A model generated the notes under the pieces. It saw only the letters and a program-made list of their open reading frames with translations. It searched no databases and had not been told where the DNA came from. The translations under genes were made by a program, and so were the position numbers. This document shows positions 14,483-22,318 of a DNA stretch of 45,614 bases, piece by piece. This DNA is from an uncultured Blautia sp. (GTDB taxonomy: Bacteria; Bacillota; Clostridia; Lachnospirales; Lachnospiraceae), in NCBI GenBank assembly GCA_937893675.1, contig CALBGI010000032.1, positions 1 through 45,614 on the forward strand. The letters are read 5' to 3'. Each line of letters begins with the position of its first letter. Position 1 is the first letter of the stretch.

Positions 14483-15376
14483 GTGGCAAGGCGAAGGCAG
14501 GAAGGAAATCTGTTTTTTCGCCTGGATGTGGATTTTTTCTCGGATAAGAAAATAAAGATCCTGAAGGCACGGTATGGCGCGGACGGGATTGCCCTGTATC
14601 TTTATCTTTTATGTGAGATATATAAGACGGGATATTATTTAAAGGTTGATGAAGATTTTGAGTTCATAATATCAGACGATCTGAATATGGACTGTAATAA
14701 GGTGAAGCAGGTCTTGAACTTCTTATTGGAACGGTCACTGTTTGAGAACAAACTTTTTCAGTCGGACAAGGTCTTGACCTCTGCCGGGATACAGAGGAGG
14801 TACCAGGGTATGGTAAAAGCCCGGGCGATAAAGACTCCGATAAAAGCAGAAGGATTTTGGATTCTTCCAGAAGACGAAACGGAACCCTTTATTAAAGTGA
14901 ACCATTCTTTAAATAATTCCGAGAATAATCAAGATAATTCCAGGAAAAATGAGGATAATTCCGAGAAGAATGAGACAAAAGAAAAGGAAAGGAAAAGAGA
15001 ATATATATATACGGCTCCGCCGGAATGCTACTTTGAGGAGAAGGAGCTGGATGATGCATTCCGTTTGTTCCTGCGGGTGAGGAAGGAGAATGGAGATAAC
15101 CTCTCAGGAGTTCGGATTCAATTGTTGAAAGATGAACTTTTGTCATTGTCGGATAAAACGGAGGAATTGATTGCCATTGTAAAGAAAGCAGCCGCTAGAA
15201 ACTGGAAGAGTTTTTACCCTCTGAAAAAGAAGAATTCTTCATCCGGCAAAGGGACATCAAAGAATAAGTTTAACAATTTCAACCAGAGACAGTACGATTT
15301 CGGGAAACTGGAATCGGATTTGCTGAACAATGGAAACGGGGAGGGACAATCAGATGAACAAAATGAGGGAATATGA
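14483..15376 (+). CDS. Phage replication protein, DUF4373/DnaD-like
   Basis: A 297-residue protein. The N-terminal 100 residues (FFRLDVDFFSDKKIKILKARYGADGIALYLYLLCEIYKTGYY) match the DUF4373-type winged-helix domain of Firmicutes phage replisome proteins. A low-complexity linker (NNSENNQDNSRKNEDNSEKNE, about 144-165) follows, then a C-terminal helical domain similar in position to DnaD. It likely opens the phage origin and loads the host helicase. The start is GTG at 14483, 8 nt after GGAGGT. The linker DNA forms three exact-phase 21-bp repeats, a possible origin. Confidence 0.75.
   Translation: MARRRQEGNLFFRLDVDFFSDKKIKILKARYGADGIALYLYLLCEIYKTGYYLKVDEDFEFIISDDLNMDCNKVKQVLNFLLERSLFENKLFQSDKVLTSAGIQRRYQGMVKARAIKTPIKAEGFWILPEDETEPFIKVNHSLNNSENNQDNSRKNEDNSEKNETKEKERKREYIYTAPPECYFEEKELDDAFRLFLRVRKENGDNLSGVRIQLLKDELLSLSDKTEELIAIVKKAAARNWKSFYPLKKKNSSSGKGTSKNKFNNFNQRQYDFGKLESDLLNNGNGEGQSDEQNEGI
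14913..15012. repeat. Iteron-like repeats and AT-rich tract: candidate origin
   Basis: ATAATTCC recurs at 14913, 14934 and 14955, exactly 21 bp apart, within 21-bp units of consensus ATAATTCC(G)AGAAnAATsAG. A TATATATATA tract follows at 14999-15010. The layout inside the replication gene mirrors the lambda origin, where iterons plus an AT-rich region lie within gene O. A purely protein-level repeat is an alternative, since 21 is a multiple of 3. Confidence 0.45.
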
Positions 15377-15737
15377 GCGCGGCAGGGAGGATGGTCTTCT
15401 CCTAGCACAGCGTATTGTCCGGGAAGGCGGTGCAGAAGCCCTGGAACGGGAGATAAAGTTCCGGGGCGTGACCGGAATCCATACATCCCTGGCGGCAAAG
15501 GACCTGGACAAGGCATCAGAGAAGATCAAGGAGATGACACTGGATACATTTACCATTCTGAGTATCGCAGCGCTGCATGATGCTTTTGGGTTTGGAGAGA
15601 AGCGCTGCCAGCGGTTCATGGACAAGGTTGCGGAAGGCGCAGACCTGCTGATGGATGACCTGGCGACCTGGCCGGACTATATCGATAGCATCAAAGAGGA
15701 GCTGGGGCTGAATCTGGAGATCCGGTGGAATAATTAA
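15354..15737 (+). CDS. Conserved small phage protein, unknown function
   Basis: A 127-residue protein starting MNKMREYERGREDGLLLAQRI, with GGGAGGG 8-9 nt upstream. An in-frame ATG at 15330 adds eight residues but lacks a site. It is mostly helical and acidic. It overlaps the replication gene's 3' end by 23 bp, so it is translationally coupled to it. No function recognised. Confidence 0.7.
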   Translation: MNKMREYERGREDGLLLAQRIVREGGAEALEREIKFRGVTGIHTSLAAKDLDKASEKIKEMTLDTFTILSIAALHDAFGFGEKRCQRFMDKVAEGADLLMDDLATWPDYIDSIKEELGLNLEIRWNN

Positions 15738-15752
15738 AGGAGGCGACAAGAA

Positions 15753-15905
15753 ATGATGGAAGATAAAGCCTGTAAAACCTGTGTGGATAATAACTATGGC
15801 ATATGTGACCGGCTGGGCTGGCCGGTGAAGGAAAATGATGCCTGCGAGCTGCACAGAGTGGACTGGCGGGAAAGCATAATGCAGCGATTTTTAGATGTGA
15901 AGTAG
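15753..15905 (+). CDS. Small cysteine-rich protein (50 aa)
   Basis: A frame starting MMEDKACKTCVDNNYGICDRLGW with AAGGAGGCGACAAG upstream. Four cysteines (7, 10, 18, 31) in a CxxC...C...C arrangement suggest a small zinc-binding knuckle. Function unknown; likely DNA-, RNA- or protein-binding. Confidence 0.6.
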   Translation: MMEDKACKTCVDNNYGICDRLGWPVKENDACELHRVDWRESIMQRFLDVK

Positions 15906-15915
15906 GGGGAAGAAA

Positions 15916-16698
15916 TTGTATATGCAAGAAAAAATTAACAAGATACTCGAAATGGTTCAAAAGAAGAAAAACGGAACAATTGAATTCACAGAAGAATCAA
16001 AGGAGTTGATTCATGAGGTTGCAAAGGAATGCAGGAAACTTTCTCTGTACCATGACAATAAGGATAAAGAAGCAGAATACAAAAAAGGTCTCACCGCAGA
16101 GCAGGTGTTTATGGATATGTGTTTTAAGATTTGTGAAGCTCCGACAGATTTCCATGCAATAGCAGCAGCTAAAATGCTACTACCGGTAATTGATGATAAG
16201 TTGAAGGAGGGGGAAGAATGTTCGAGGAGGACTGACATGGATTATAAAGAGGCGATCTATTTATTGCATCCAGATACAACAAAACGGGCAATTTGGGAGA
16301 TTGCAGACAAAGAGAAAGCATTAGAGAAAATCGAAAAGGCATGTATGCTTGCCTGCGAGGCTATGAAAAGAGTGCAGGAGCAGGATTCAAACTGGATTCC
16401 AGTCAGCGAGCGACTGCCGGAAACATTGAAAATGGTGCTGGTCACTGTACATACATCTGAATGGATTTCGGATTATCATAGCAAATGGGTTCCGGAAGAA
16501 GAAAAGATACATTACGAAGAGGAATATCGTACTTCTTATGGATACATAGATGACAGAAGGATTTGGATATGCCTTGATGAGACAAATGATGAGATTTACT
16601 GCGAAAAGGAATTCGGAACAGATAAAGGGAAAGTGTATGACGTGGTAGTTGCTTGGCGGCCGCTTCCAGAACCGTACAAGGAGGGAGAACATGCTTGA
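15916..16698 (+). CDS. DUF551-containing phage protein, probably two genes fused
   Basis: A 260-residue frame. The N-terminal part (1-105) is helical and unrecognised. A middle part begins MDYKEAIYLLHPDTTKRAI. The C-terminal part (about 155-250, SNWIPVSERLPET ... VVAWRPLPEPY) is a DUF551 domain. The start is TTG at 15916 (5 nt after GGGGGA) or ATG at 15922. Within the frame, an ATG at 16237 (residue 108) has its own GAGGAGGA site 8-9 nt upstream, so a second, shorter product from there is likely. Function unknown. Confidence 0.65.
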   Translation: MYMQEKINKILEMVQKKKNGTIEFTEESKELIHEVAKECRKLSLYHDNKDKEAEYKKGLTAEQVFMDMCFKICEAPTDFHAIAAAKMLLPVIDDKLKEGEECSRRTDMDYKEAIYLLHPDTTKRAIWEIADKEKALEKIEKACMLACEAMKRVQEQDSNWIPVSERLPETLKMVLVTVHTSEWISDYHSKWVPEEEKIHYEEEYRTSYGYIDDRRIWICLDETNDEIYCEKEFGTDKGKVYDVVVAWRPLPEPYKEGEHA

Positions 16699-17017
16699 AA
16701 TCTTGGAGATGCAGGACAAGCCAGAGAAGCTTGAAATCACGCCGCAGCTGGCGATTGCAGCGAATAATGTGCGGGTAGAATACTGCGCCGGCGGAGCGGA
16801 ATGTAAGAAGTGTATTTTTGATCAGCTTAAAACTGCGGGAATATTGGAGCCGGAAGAGATGCCATGTTTTCCGGCGGGCAGAGTAATCAATCTTCCGTTA
16901 CTGTTTGATAACACAGTAATATACCTTGAGGACAATGAGCTGCACCGCGTGACCTGCGGGAACCGGCAGGAGGCGGAGGAGCTGCTGGAGAGGGTTAGGG
17001 GGAGAAGAAAGGTATGA
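16691..17017 (+). CDS. Small phage protein with cysteine cluster
   Basis: A 108-residue protein starting MLEILEMQDKPEKLEI with AAGGAGGGAGAAC upstream, overlapping the previous stop by 8 bp. YCAGGAECKKC (about 42-52) plus Cys70 could bind a metal. No family recognised. Confidence 0.65.
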   Translation: MLEILEMQDKPEKLEITPQLAIAANNVRVEYCAGGAECKKCIFDQLKTAGILEPEEMPCFPAGRVINLPLLFDNTVIYLEDNELHRVTCGNRQEAEELLERVRGRRKV

Positions 17018-17202
17018 AGAATGGAGAAGGCTATCCGGATCCGACGGCAGGGAAGGCAATAAAGGCATCTGAACGTATGCCGACGCACATATATAATGTT
17101 TACTCGGTGCTTAATAACGTAGCCGGACTTCATGGATTGGAGGTGATAGGCCTGAGAGATAAGAAAATCGGAAAGGAATGGAGGAGAGAGCCGTATGGAT
17201 AA
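17014..17202 (+). CDS. Small conserved Clostridial phage protein (62 aa)
   Basis: Starts at the ATGA overlapping the previous stop. It has an ERMPTHIYNVYSVLNNVAGLHGLEVIGLRDKKIGKEW core, which looks strongly conserved-type, but I know no function for it. It overlaps the next gene by 8 bp, so it sits tightly in the middle-gene operon just before the late activator. Confidence 0.65.
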   Translation: MKNGEGYPDPTAGKAIKASERMPTHIYNVYSVLNNVAGLHGLEVIGLRDKKIGKEWRREPYG

Positions 17203-17617
17203 ACATATACTGGATCAGTACATAGATGCTTGTGAACTGATCAAAGAGACTGAAAAAGATATTCAGAAGCTCCGGCAGAAAAAAACGACCGTGATCCAGA
17301 CCAATGTTTCAGGAAGTAATCCAGATTTTCCGTACAATCCACAGCATTTTAAGATCCAGGGGACGACCTTTACCTTCCGGGAAGATTCTCAGCTGAGGAT
17401 GGAAGAGAAGCTTTTGGAGCAGAGGAAAGAAGCTGCTTCAGGGATAAAAACTCAGGTTGAGGAATGGATGAATACGATTCCGGTTCGGATGCAGCGGATC
17501 ATACGTTATAAGATTTTCAAGGGTCTGACGTGGGAGCAGGTGGCACAGAGACTGGGGCGGAAGGCAACAGAAGGCAGCGTAAAAATGGAATATCAAAGAT
17601 TTATGCAAAAAAAATAA
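17195..17617 (+). CDS. RinA/ArpU-like late transcription activator
   Basis: A 140-residue protein with a coiled N-terminal half and a C-terminal sigma-region-4-like HTH (RIIRYKIFKGLTWEQVAQRLGRKATEGSVKMEYQRFMQKK). Length, architecture and position at the end of the early operon, before terminase, match RinA/ArpU-type activators that switch on packaging, head, tail and lysis genes. The 9-bp direct repeats starting 5 bp after its stop are likely its own binding sites. Confidence 0.75.
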   Translation: MDKHILDQYIDACELIKETEKDIQKLRQKKTTVIQTNVSGSNPDFPYNPQHFKIQGTTFTFREDSQLRMEEKLLEQRKEAASGIKTQVEEWMNTIPVRMQRIIRYKIFKGLTWEQVAQRLGRKATEGSVKMEYQRFMQKK

Positions 17618-17621
17618 AGTT

Positions 17622-17663
17622 TGTTACGAATGTTATACATGTTACGATTTACGATGCTATAGT
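17622..17663 (+). promoter_or_regulatory. Late promoter with activator-type direct repeats
   Basis: TGTTACGA (17622), TGTTATAC (17631), TGTTACGA (17640) and TTTACGA (17648) repeat at 9-bp steps. An extended -10, TGCTATAGT, follows at 17655-17663. There is no good -35; the repeats occupy that place, as expected for an activator-dependent promoter. Confidence 0.65.
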
Positions 17664-17669
17664 ATAAAC

Positions 17670-17800
17670 TGGATTTAGTGGTTGATGGCATTAAATTCAT
17701 CCATCTTGGCAGTCAGGTGTCACAGCTTGACTGCTGCATCGTCCTCCCCAAGGACATATATTTTTGAGAAGAACTCCGTAGAAATTGCGGGGTTCTTTTT
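17670..17800 (+). ncRNA. Candidate structured late-leader RNA, about 130 nt
   Basis: A non-coding stretch between the late promoter and a terminator. Hairpins: GATGG/CCATC (17684-17705); a 10-bp stem GCAGTCAGGT with GCTTGACTGC around loop GTCACA (17709-17734); GTCC/GGAC (17741-17755). The last is an intrinsic terminator, AAGAACTCCG with CGGGGTTCTT then T's (17769-17800). No reading frame with a ribosome site is present. It resembles the lambda pR' transcript (6S RNA), which ends early unless an antiterminator acts. This parallel is inference. Confidence 0.55.
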
Positions 17801-17882
17801 GTGCTGCGGAATATAGTAGTATTGTGCGTTGGCGAAAAATGGTATAAAATGTAAGAAAATATATGTTTGGGGGAATGAAGAA

Positions 17883-18242
17883 ATGAATGTTACGGTCTCT
17901 TCTGGAAAATATGATGTCATATCAAGTGGATGCGTTATCGCCGATGCATGGGAATCAGATATTCAATTCCATATTCATTTAAATGCTTTGACAATATTAG
18001 AAGTGGAGCTTCGGTTTGAATATGAAGAAGGAAAGGATCGAAATTTTACGGTAGAGTCTACTGGAAAATCATTGTTGTTTAGATGTGTTAATTTTAGTGA
18101 TACAGTTGGAACTTCTCATCCCTTGGAAATAGGAGAATTTTTGGGTAAAAAGATTTTTTTGAGTTTTCGTAATTATGAGGAAAAAAATGTAATGAGAAAG
18201 ATAGATTACGCTTTTTATACCTATAAGCAGGAGACAAAGTAA
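17883..18242 (+). CDS. DUF6864-like accessory protein
   Basis: A 119-residue, beta-rich protein starting MNVTVSSGKYDVISSG, with GGGGGAATGAAGAA upstream; an earlier in-frame ATG lacks a site. The pattern of a short N-terminal strand set, VELRFEYEE, and a C-terminal IGEFLGKKIFLSFRNYE...IDYAFYTY resembles the DUF6864 family, moderately sure. It is more AT-rich than its neighbours. Its stop overlaps the start of a two-pass membrane protein gene by 1 bp, so the two are a unit. Possible role: accessory lysogen function such as phage exclusion; unproven. Confidence 0.6.
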   Translation: MNVTVSSGKYDVISSGCVIADAWESDIQFHIHLNALTILEVELRFEYEEGKDRNFTVESTGKSLLFRCVNFSDTVGTSHPLEIGEFLGKKIFLSFRNYEEKNVMRKIDYAFYTYKQETK

Positions 18243-18571
18243 TGGAAGAAAATATTAAACTTAATACATTAGCAAATGGCAATGATTTAGTTACTGCACT
18301 TAATTCTGATAATTTTGTAAAACTAACAGAAAAAAATCAAACATTACTTTTAAACCAATTGAATCACGCTAGAGAAAAGGAGGCTGGTTTAATGGGAAAG
18401 TTTTTTGGAACCAAAAAAGAAAATGCAAGTATACATATTGCGTTTACGGTATGTATTTTATTGACTATCATAGGAGTTATATGTATGTATTTGGGTAATA
18501 ATTATTGGAATGTAATTATTCCTGGTATAATGACTGCAGTTGGATATATATTTGGAAAAGGTGATAAATAG
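18242..18571 (+). CDS. Small two-pass membrane protein partner
   Basis: A 109-residue protein. A polar helical N-terminal half (about 1-60) is followed by two hydrophobic segments (about 65-84 and 88-104) and the end GYIFGKGDK. AGGAGA lies 9 nt before the ATG. Translationally coupled to the DUF6864-like gene. A soluble sensor-like protein plus a small membrane protein is a layout seen in several abortive-infection systems, but the family is not known to me. Confidence 0.65.
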   Translation: MEENIKLNTLANGNDLVTALNSDNFVKLTEKNQTLLLNQLNHAREKEAGLMGKFFGTKKENASIHIAFTVCILLTIIGVICMYLGNNYWNVIIPGIMTAVGYIFGKGDK

Positions 18572-18584
18572 GAATAGAACAAAA

Positions 18585-18608
18585 AAAGGCACCCTCCGGG
18601 GTGCTTTT
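18585..18608 (+). terminator. Terminator of the accessory cassette
   Basis: A-run, GCACCC (18589-18594), loop TCCG, GGGTGC, then TTTT. It closes the 17883-18571 cassette 14 bp after the membrane protein stop. Confidence 0.8.
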
Positions 18609-18706
18609 CTCATGGGATAACTTGATAGACATAATGAGTAAGCCAGCTGAGGGATAATTCTCTCAGCTTCTTTATATTCACAAAACGACGAAGGAAGGTG
18701 AGGTGA

Positions 18707-19438
18707 TTGCCACGAAAACCAGATGAGCGAGTGAGCCAGGCGGCGGAGCTGTTCCAAAAAGGATTGAAATTAGTTGAGATTGCAAGTCAACTAAATTTAC
18801 CGGAGGGTACAATCCGCAGCTGGAAGAACCGGTATAAATGGGATTGCAACGTTGCAAACAAGAAACGCAACGTTGCGAAGAAGCGTGGTGGCCAGCCAGG
18901 TAATAAAAATGCCACAGGGCCGCCTGGAAATAAAAACGCAGAAAAGTATGGATTCTTTTCTAAGTATCTCCCAGAGGAAACCAGGGAGATTTTTTCTGCA
19001 ATAAATGATGCAAATCCGCTGGATCTTCTCTGGCACCAGATACAGATATCCTATGCGGCCATTATCCGGGCGCAGCGTATTGCCTATGTGAAAGATCAGC
19101 AGGATAAGAGCATTGAGAGGATTGAAAGAAAGGACGGAAATGTTTTTGGCGAAAAATGGGAAGTTCAGCAGGCCTGGGATAAGCAGAATGAGTTCCTGAA
19201 AGCCCAGGCACGGGCACAGGGAGAGCTTCGGGCGCTTATCAAGCAATATGACGAGATGCTGCATAAGAACTGGGAGATGGCTTCTGAGGAGCAGCGCGTG
19301 CGTATTGCACAGATGAAGGTTCAGACAGAACGTATTTCCACAATTTCACAGGATAATGAGGATGACGGGGTGATGATCATTAATGACCTGCAAGAAGACG
19401 GTAAAGCTGTCAGAGATAGTGATTCCGAAATACCGTAA
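18707..19438 (+). CDS. Phage terminase small subunit
   Basis: A 243-residue protein. The N-terminal HTH (SQAAELFQKGLKLVEIASQLNLPEGTIRSWKNRYKW, 10-44) would bind the packaging site. A basic linker and a helical oligomerisation region follow. The start is TTG at 18707 behind AAGGTGAGGTGA. Its 3' end overlaps the large subunit gene by 56 bp. The pac or cos site is likely within or just upstream, but I could not locate it. Confidence 0.85.
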   Translation: MPRKPDERVSQAAELFQKGLKLVEIASQLNLPEGTIRSWKNRYKWDCNVANKKRNVAKKRGGQPGNKNATGPPGNKNAEKYGFFSKYLPEETREIFSAINDANPLDLLWHQIQISYAAIIRAQRIAYVKDQQDKSIERIERKDGNVFGEKWEVQQAWDKQNEFLKAQARAQGELRALIKQYDEMLHKNWEMASEEQRVRIAQMKVQTERISTISQDNEDDGVMIINDLQEDGKAVRDSDSEIP

Positions 19439-20780
19439 CGTATTTGATACAAAATATAAACATATTATTCTGACATCTGGAAGAGCCGGCACAAAGTCAA
19501 GCTGTGCAGCTATCCGGACAGATTATCAGATCGTATCAGATCCGCACGCTTCGGCGGTTGTGCTGCGTAAGCACCATAACAAACTGAGGAAGACGGTTTA
19601 TAAGGAGATGCTGAGAGGTATTAACCGACTCGGGATTCCGAAAAACCGTTTTTATATTACCAAGAGTCCCATGGAGATCACCTACAAAAAATATAACACC
19701 ACGATTTACTTCTCTGGCTCAGACGGCATCGACGATACCAAAGGTATCATTGATGAAGAGAAGCCGATCAAACTAGTTGTGTTAGATGAGCTGACAGAGT
19801 TCTTTGATGACGGAGAGGGAGAAGATGAATTGGCAAACATAGAAGCAACCTTTGTCAGGGGGAACAGTGCCGGGTTCCAGATGATATACCTGTACAATCC
19901 ACCCAAAAACCCGAATGCCCCGGTGAATGTATGGTGCAAAAAAATGGAACAGCGCGCAGATTGTATCCATATCCATACGGATTACCGAGATGTTCCGGTA
20001 TCCTGGCTTGGACAGGACCTGATTGATTCCGCGGAAGCAATGAAAGCAGCAGATCCAAAGATGTACCGCTGGACGTGGCTGGGAGAACCGGTTGGGGTTG
20101 ATGAACTGATTTATTACATGTTTTCCGAACGGCACAGGCAAAAACCAGAAGAGGGACGGATATATGAACGTGTATACATTGGAGGCGACTACGGACAGCA
20201 GAATGCAACAACCTATCAGGCCTTTGGTCTGGATATGTACCGGGGAAAGTTTGTTGGATTAGATGAGTTTTATCACAGCGGGCGAGATTCCGGAAAACAG
20301 AGAAGTCCCTCTGAATACGCGCAGGACTTGATAGCGCTGACACAGGAAATACATGAGAAATATAGGACAATCGTGTTTTATTTATATTTGGATCCTTCAG
20401 CGCAGGGTCTACAGGAGGAAATACGAAGGGCGGTTCGAAGTGCCAGTCTGGACTATTCCGTATATCTTCGCGATGCAGAAAATGATGTGGCGCTTGGTAT
20501 CAGCCGGGTGCAGAAAGCATTGGTATTTGATATCTTATCCGTTGCGCCGTCGCAAAAGAATCTGATCGAAGAAATGGGGCTGTATCAGTATGATAAGAAA
20601 TCTATAGAAAAAGGAAAAGAGATACCTGTAAAAGAAAATGACCATGGCTGTGACGCTCTCCGTTATGCAGTCATGGGGGCGTGGCGGTATATAAAACGTT
20701 GGCTGCCGCAGGAAATGGAAGAAGAAACATATGAGGTAGATATTTCAAAGAAAGAGATAGAGGACGATGAATATTTTTAG
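19383..20780 (+). CDS. Phage terminase large subunit, PBSX/XtmB type
   Basis: A 465-residue packaging motor and nuclease. The ATPase Walker A-like TSGRAGTKSS is at 31-40 and Walker B LVVLDE at 131-136. The nuclease domain has Asp269 in IGGDYGQQN, a DPSAQG motif, and a C-terminal DHGCDALRY. It pumps DNA through the portal encoded next, whose gene it overlaps by 14 bp. Full length for the PBSX family. The ATG is distant from a good ribosome site, so translation is probably coupled to the small subunit. Confidence 0.95.
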   Translation: MTCKKTVKLSEIVIPKYRNVFDTKYKHIILTSGRAGTKSSCAAIRTDYQIVSDPHASAVVLRKHHNKLRKTVYKEMLRGINRLGIPKNRFYITKSPMEITYKKYNTTIYFSGSDGIDDTKGIIDEEKPIKLVVLDELTEFFDDGEGEDELANIEATFVRGNSAGFQMIYLYNPPKNPNAPVNVWCKKMEQRADCIHIHTDYRDVPVSWLGQDLIDSAEAMKAADPKMYRWTWLGEPVGVDELIYYMFSERHRQKPEEGRIYERVYIGGDYGQQNATTYQAFGLDMYRGKFVGLDEFYHSGRDSGKQRSPSEYAQDLIALTQEIHEKYRTIVFYLYLDPSAQGLQEEIRRAVRSASLDYSVYLRDAENDVALGISRVQKALVFDILSVAPSQKNLIEEMGLYQYDKKSIEKGKEIPVKENDHGCDALRYAVMGAWRYIKRWLPQEMEEETYEVDISKKEIEDDEYF

Positions 20781-22185
20781 TTATTTCCGCGCCCGTGGGA
20801 TTGACACCCTGGACGCGTCTTTTTATCGAAAAATTGAAGAATGGAAAAGCTGGTATAATGGGAATGTCCGCAGTTTCTCTTTCTACCGTGTGTATACGGG
20901 GCAGGGAAGCTACACGAGGCGGAAGCGTAAAACCCTTGGCATGGCAAAGAAAGTGTCTGAGGATATCGCGGATCTGCTTTTAAATGAACGGGTACAGATT
21001 ACTCTTTCAGATGAAGTTACAGAGAAATTTGTAAAAGATGTATTGAACGAAAACCGTTTCCTGATCCTGGGAAATGATTACCAGGAGCGCAAGGCATATA
21101 CAGGAACCGTAGCCTATGTACCGTATCTTCATAACGCTGCTGCAGACGCAGACGGACAAATTATATCCGGCAGTATTGGCATTGATTATGTCAGTGCAGG
21201 AAATATTTTTCCGGTAAGCTGGAAGCAAGGCAAAGTGACGGAATGCATTTTTACATTCCCGCATACGGTGAACCGGAAGAAATATATCCAGATACAGTAT
21301 CACAAATTGGAAAATGAACAGTATGTAATCCGAAACACCGTGATGGAAGCTATAACGGGAAGCCAGGAAGGTAAGGAATTGACTGTAAGTGAATGGCGAC
21401 AGTTAAAGCCTTTTGAGAATCTTGCTGCCAGGATAGAAACCGGGAGTAAGGAACCGCAGTTTGTACTGGACAGGCTCAATATTGTAAACAATGCAGATGA
21501 AGATGAAAGCAACCCAATGGGGATCGCGGTCTTTGCAAATGCCATTGATACCTTAAAAAAGCTGGACATTGAATACGATTCCTACAGTAATGAGTTTGAA
21601 CTCGGAAAGAAACGTATCTTTGTGGCGCCGGAGATGCTGAAAAACACAGACGGCTCAATAGCCTTTGACCCGGAGGATACGGTCTTTTATAAGCTTCCGG
21701 ATGAGTATGATAAGGGAAAAGAAGGAATTATCCACGAAGTGGATATGCAGCTTCGTTCAGAGGAACACAGTAAGGCAATCAATGATGATCTGAACTACCT
21801 ATCCATGAAATGTGGTTTTGGTACAGAGCGGTATCGCTTTGAAAGCGGCCAGGTAAAAACTGCCACAGAGGTGATATCCGAAAATTCGGATATGTACCGC
21901 ATGATAAAGAAGCATGAAATCATTTTGGAAGAGGTGCTTAAGCAGCTGATCCGGGTCATTATCCATCTCGGACGGGTACTGAACCAGCCACTTGAGGAAG
22001 ATTCGGAGATTACGATACAATTTGATGATTCCATTATTGAGGACAAGGAAGCGGAGAGAGATTCAGACCGACAGGAAGTAAGTATGGGAGCCATGGGACT
22101 GACTGAATACCGGGCAAAATGGTATGGGGAAACCGAAGCGCAGGCAGCGAAGAAAGTGCAGCAGCCAATAGAGGTGATTGAGTAA
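20767..22185 (+). CDS. Phage portal protein, SPP1 gp6-like
   Basis: A 472-residue portal forming the DNA gate at the capsid vertex. The family pattern is an N-terminal EWKSWYNGNVRSFSFY block, the tail of a central crown, a long C-terminal helical region with QVKTATEVISENSDMYRMIKKHE, and an acidic end. It is encoded directly after the large terminase with overlapping frames. Confidence 0.92.
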   Translation: MNIFSYFRARGIDTLDASFYRKIEEWKSWYNGNVRSFSFYRVYTGQGSYTRRKRKTLGMAKKVSEDIADLLLNERVQITLSDEVTEKFVKDVLNENRFLILGNDYQERKAYTGTVAYVPYLHNAAADADGQIISGSIGIDYVSAGNIFPVSWKQGKVTECIFTFPHTVNRKKYIQIQYHKLENEQYVIRNTVMEAITGSQEGKELTVSEWRQLKPFENLAARIETGSKEPQFVLDRLNIVNNADEDESNPMGIAVFANAIDTLKKLDIEYDSYSNEFELGKKRIFVAPEMLKNTDGSIAFDPEDTVFYKLPDEYDKGKEGIIHEVDMQLRSEEHSKAINDDLNYLSMKCGFGTERYRFESGQVKTATEVISENSDMYRMIKKHEIILEEVLKQLIRVIIHLGRVLNQPLEEDSEITIQFDDSIIEDKEAERDSDRQEVSMGAMGLTEYRAKWYGETEAQAAKKVQQPIEVIE

Positions 22186-22243
22186 AGTCATGAAGTTAAT
22201 TAAATATGGGGAGAAGTCCTGTCAGAGTATGTTCCTGACCTCC

Positions 22244-22290
22244 CAAAATAGCCGCAGGGCGTAGCGAAATGCTACGTCCTATTTTGATAC
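22244..22290 (+). terminator. Terminator or strong hairpin after the portal gene
   Basis: AGGGCGTAGC pairs with GCTACGTCCT around GAAAT (one G-U), and CAAAAT/ATTTTG extends the stem past a 6-nt bulge. The ATTTTG end gives a U-rich 3' side. It insulates the portal from the Rha cassette. Confidence 0.6.
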
Positions 22291-22318
22291 TTAAAATTCA
22301 ACAGAAAGGATTGAAATT

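Noticed and set aside
14913..14976. Short direct repeats as CRISPR
   Set aside because: Units are contiguous, in frame and without spacers; iteron or linker repeat fits better.
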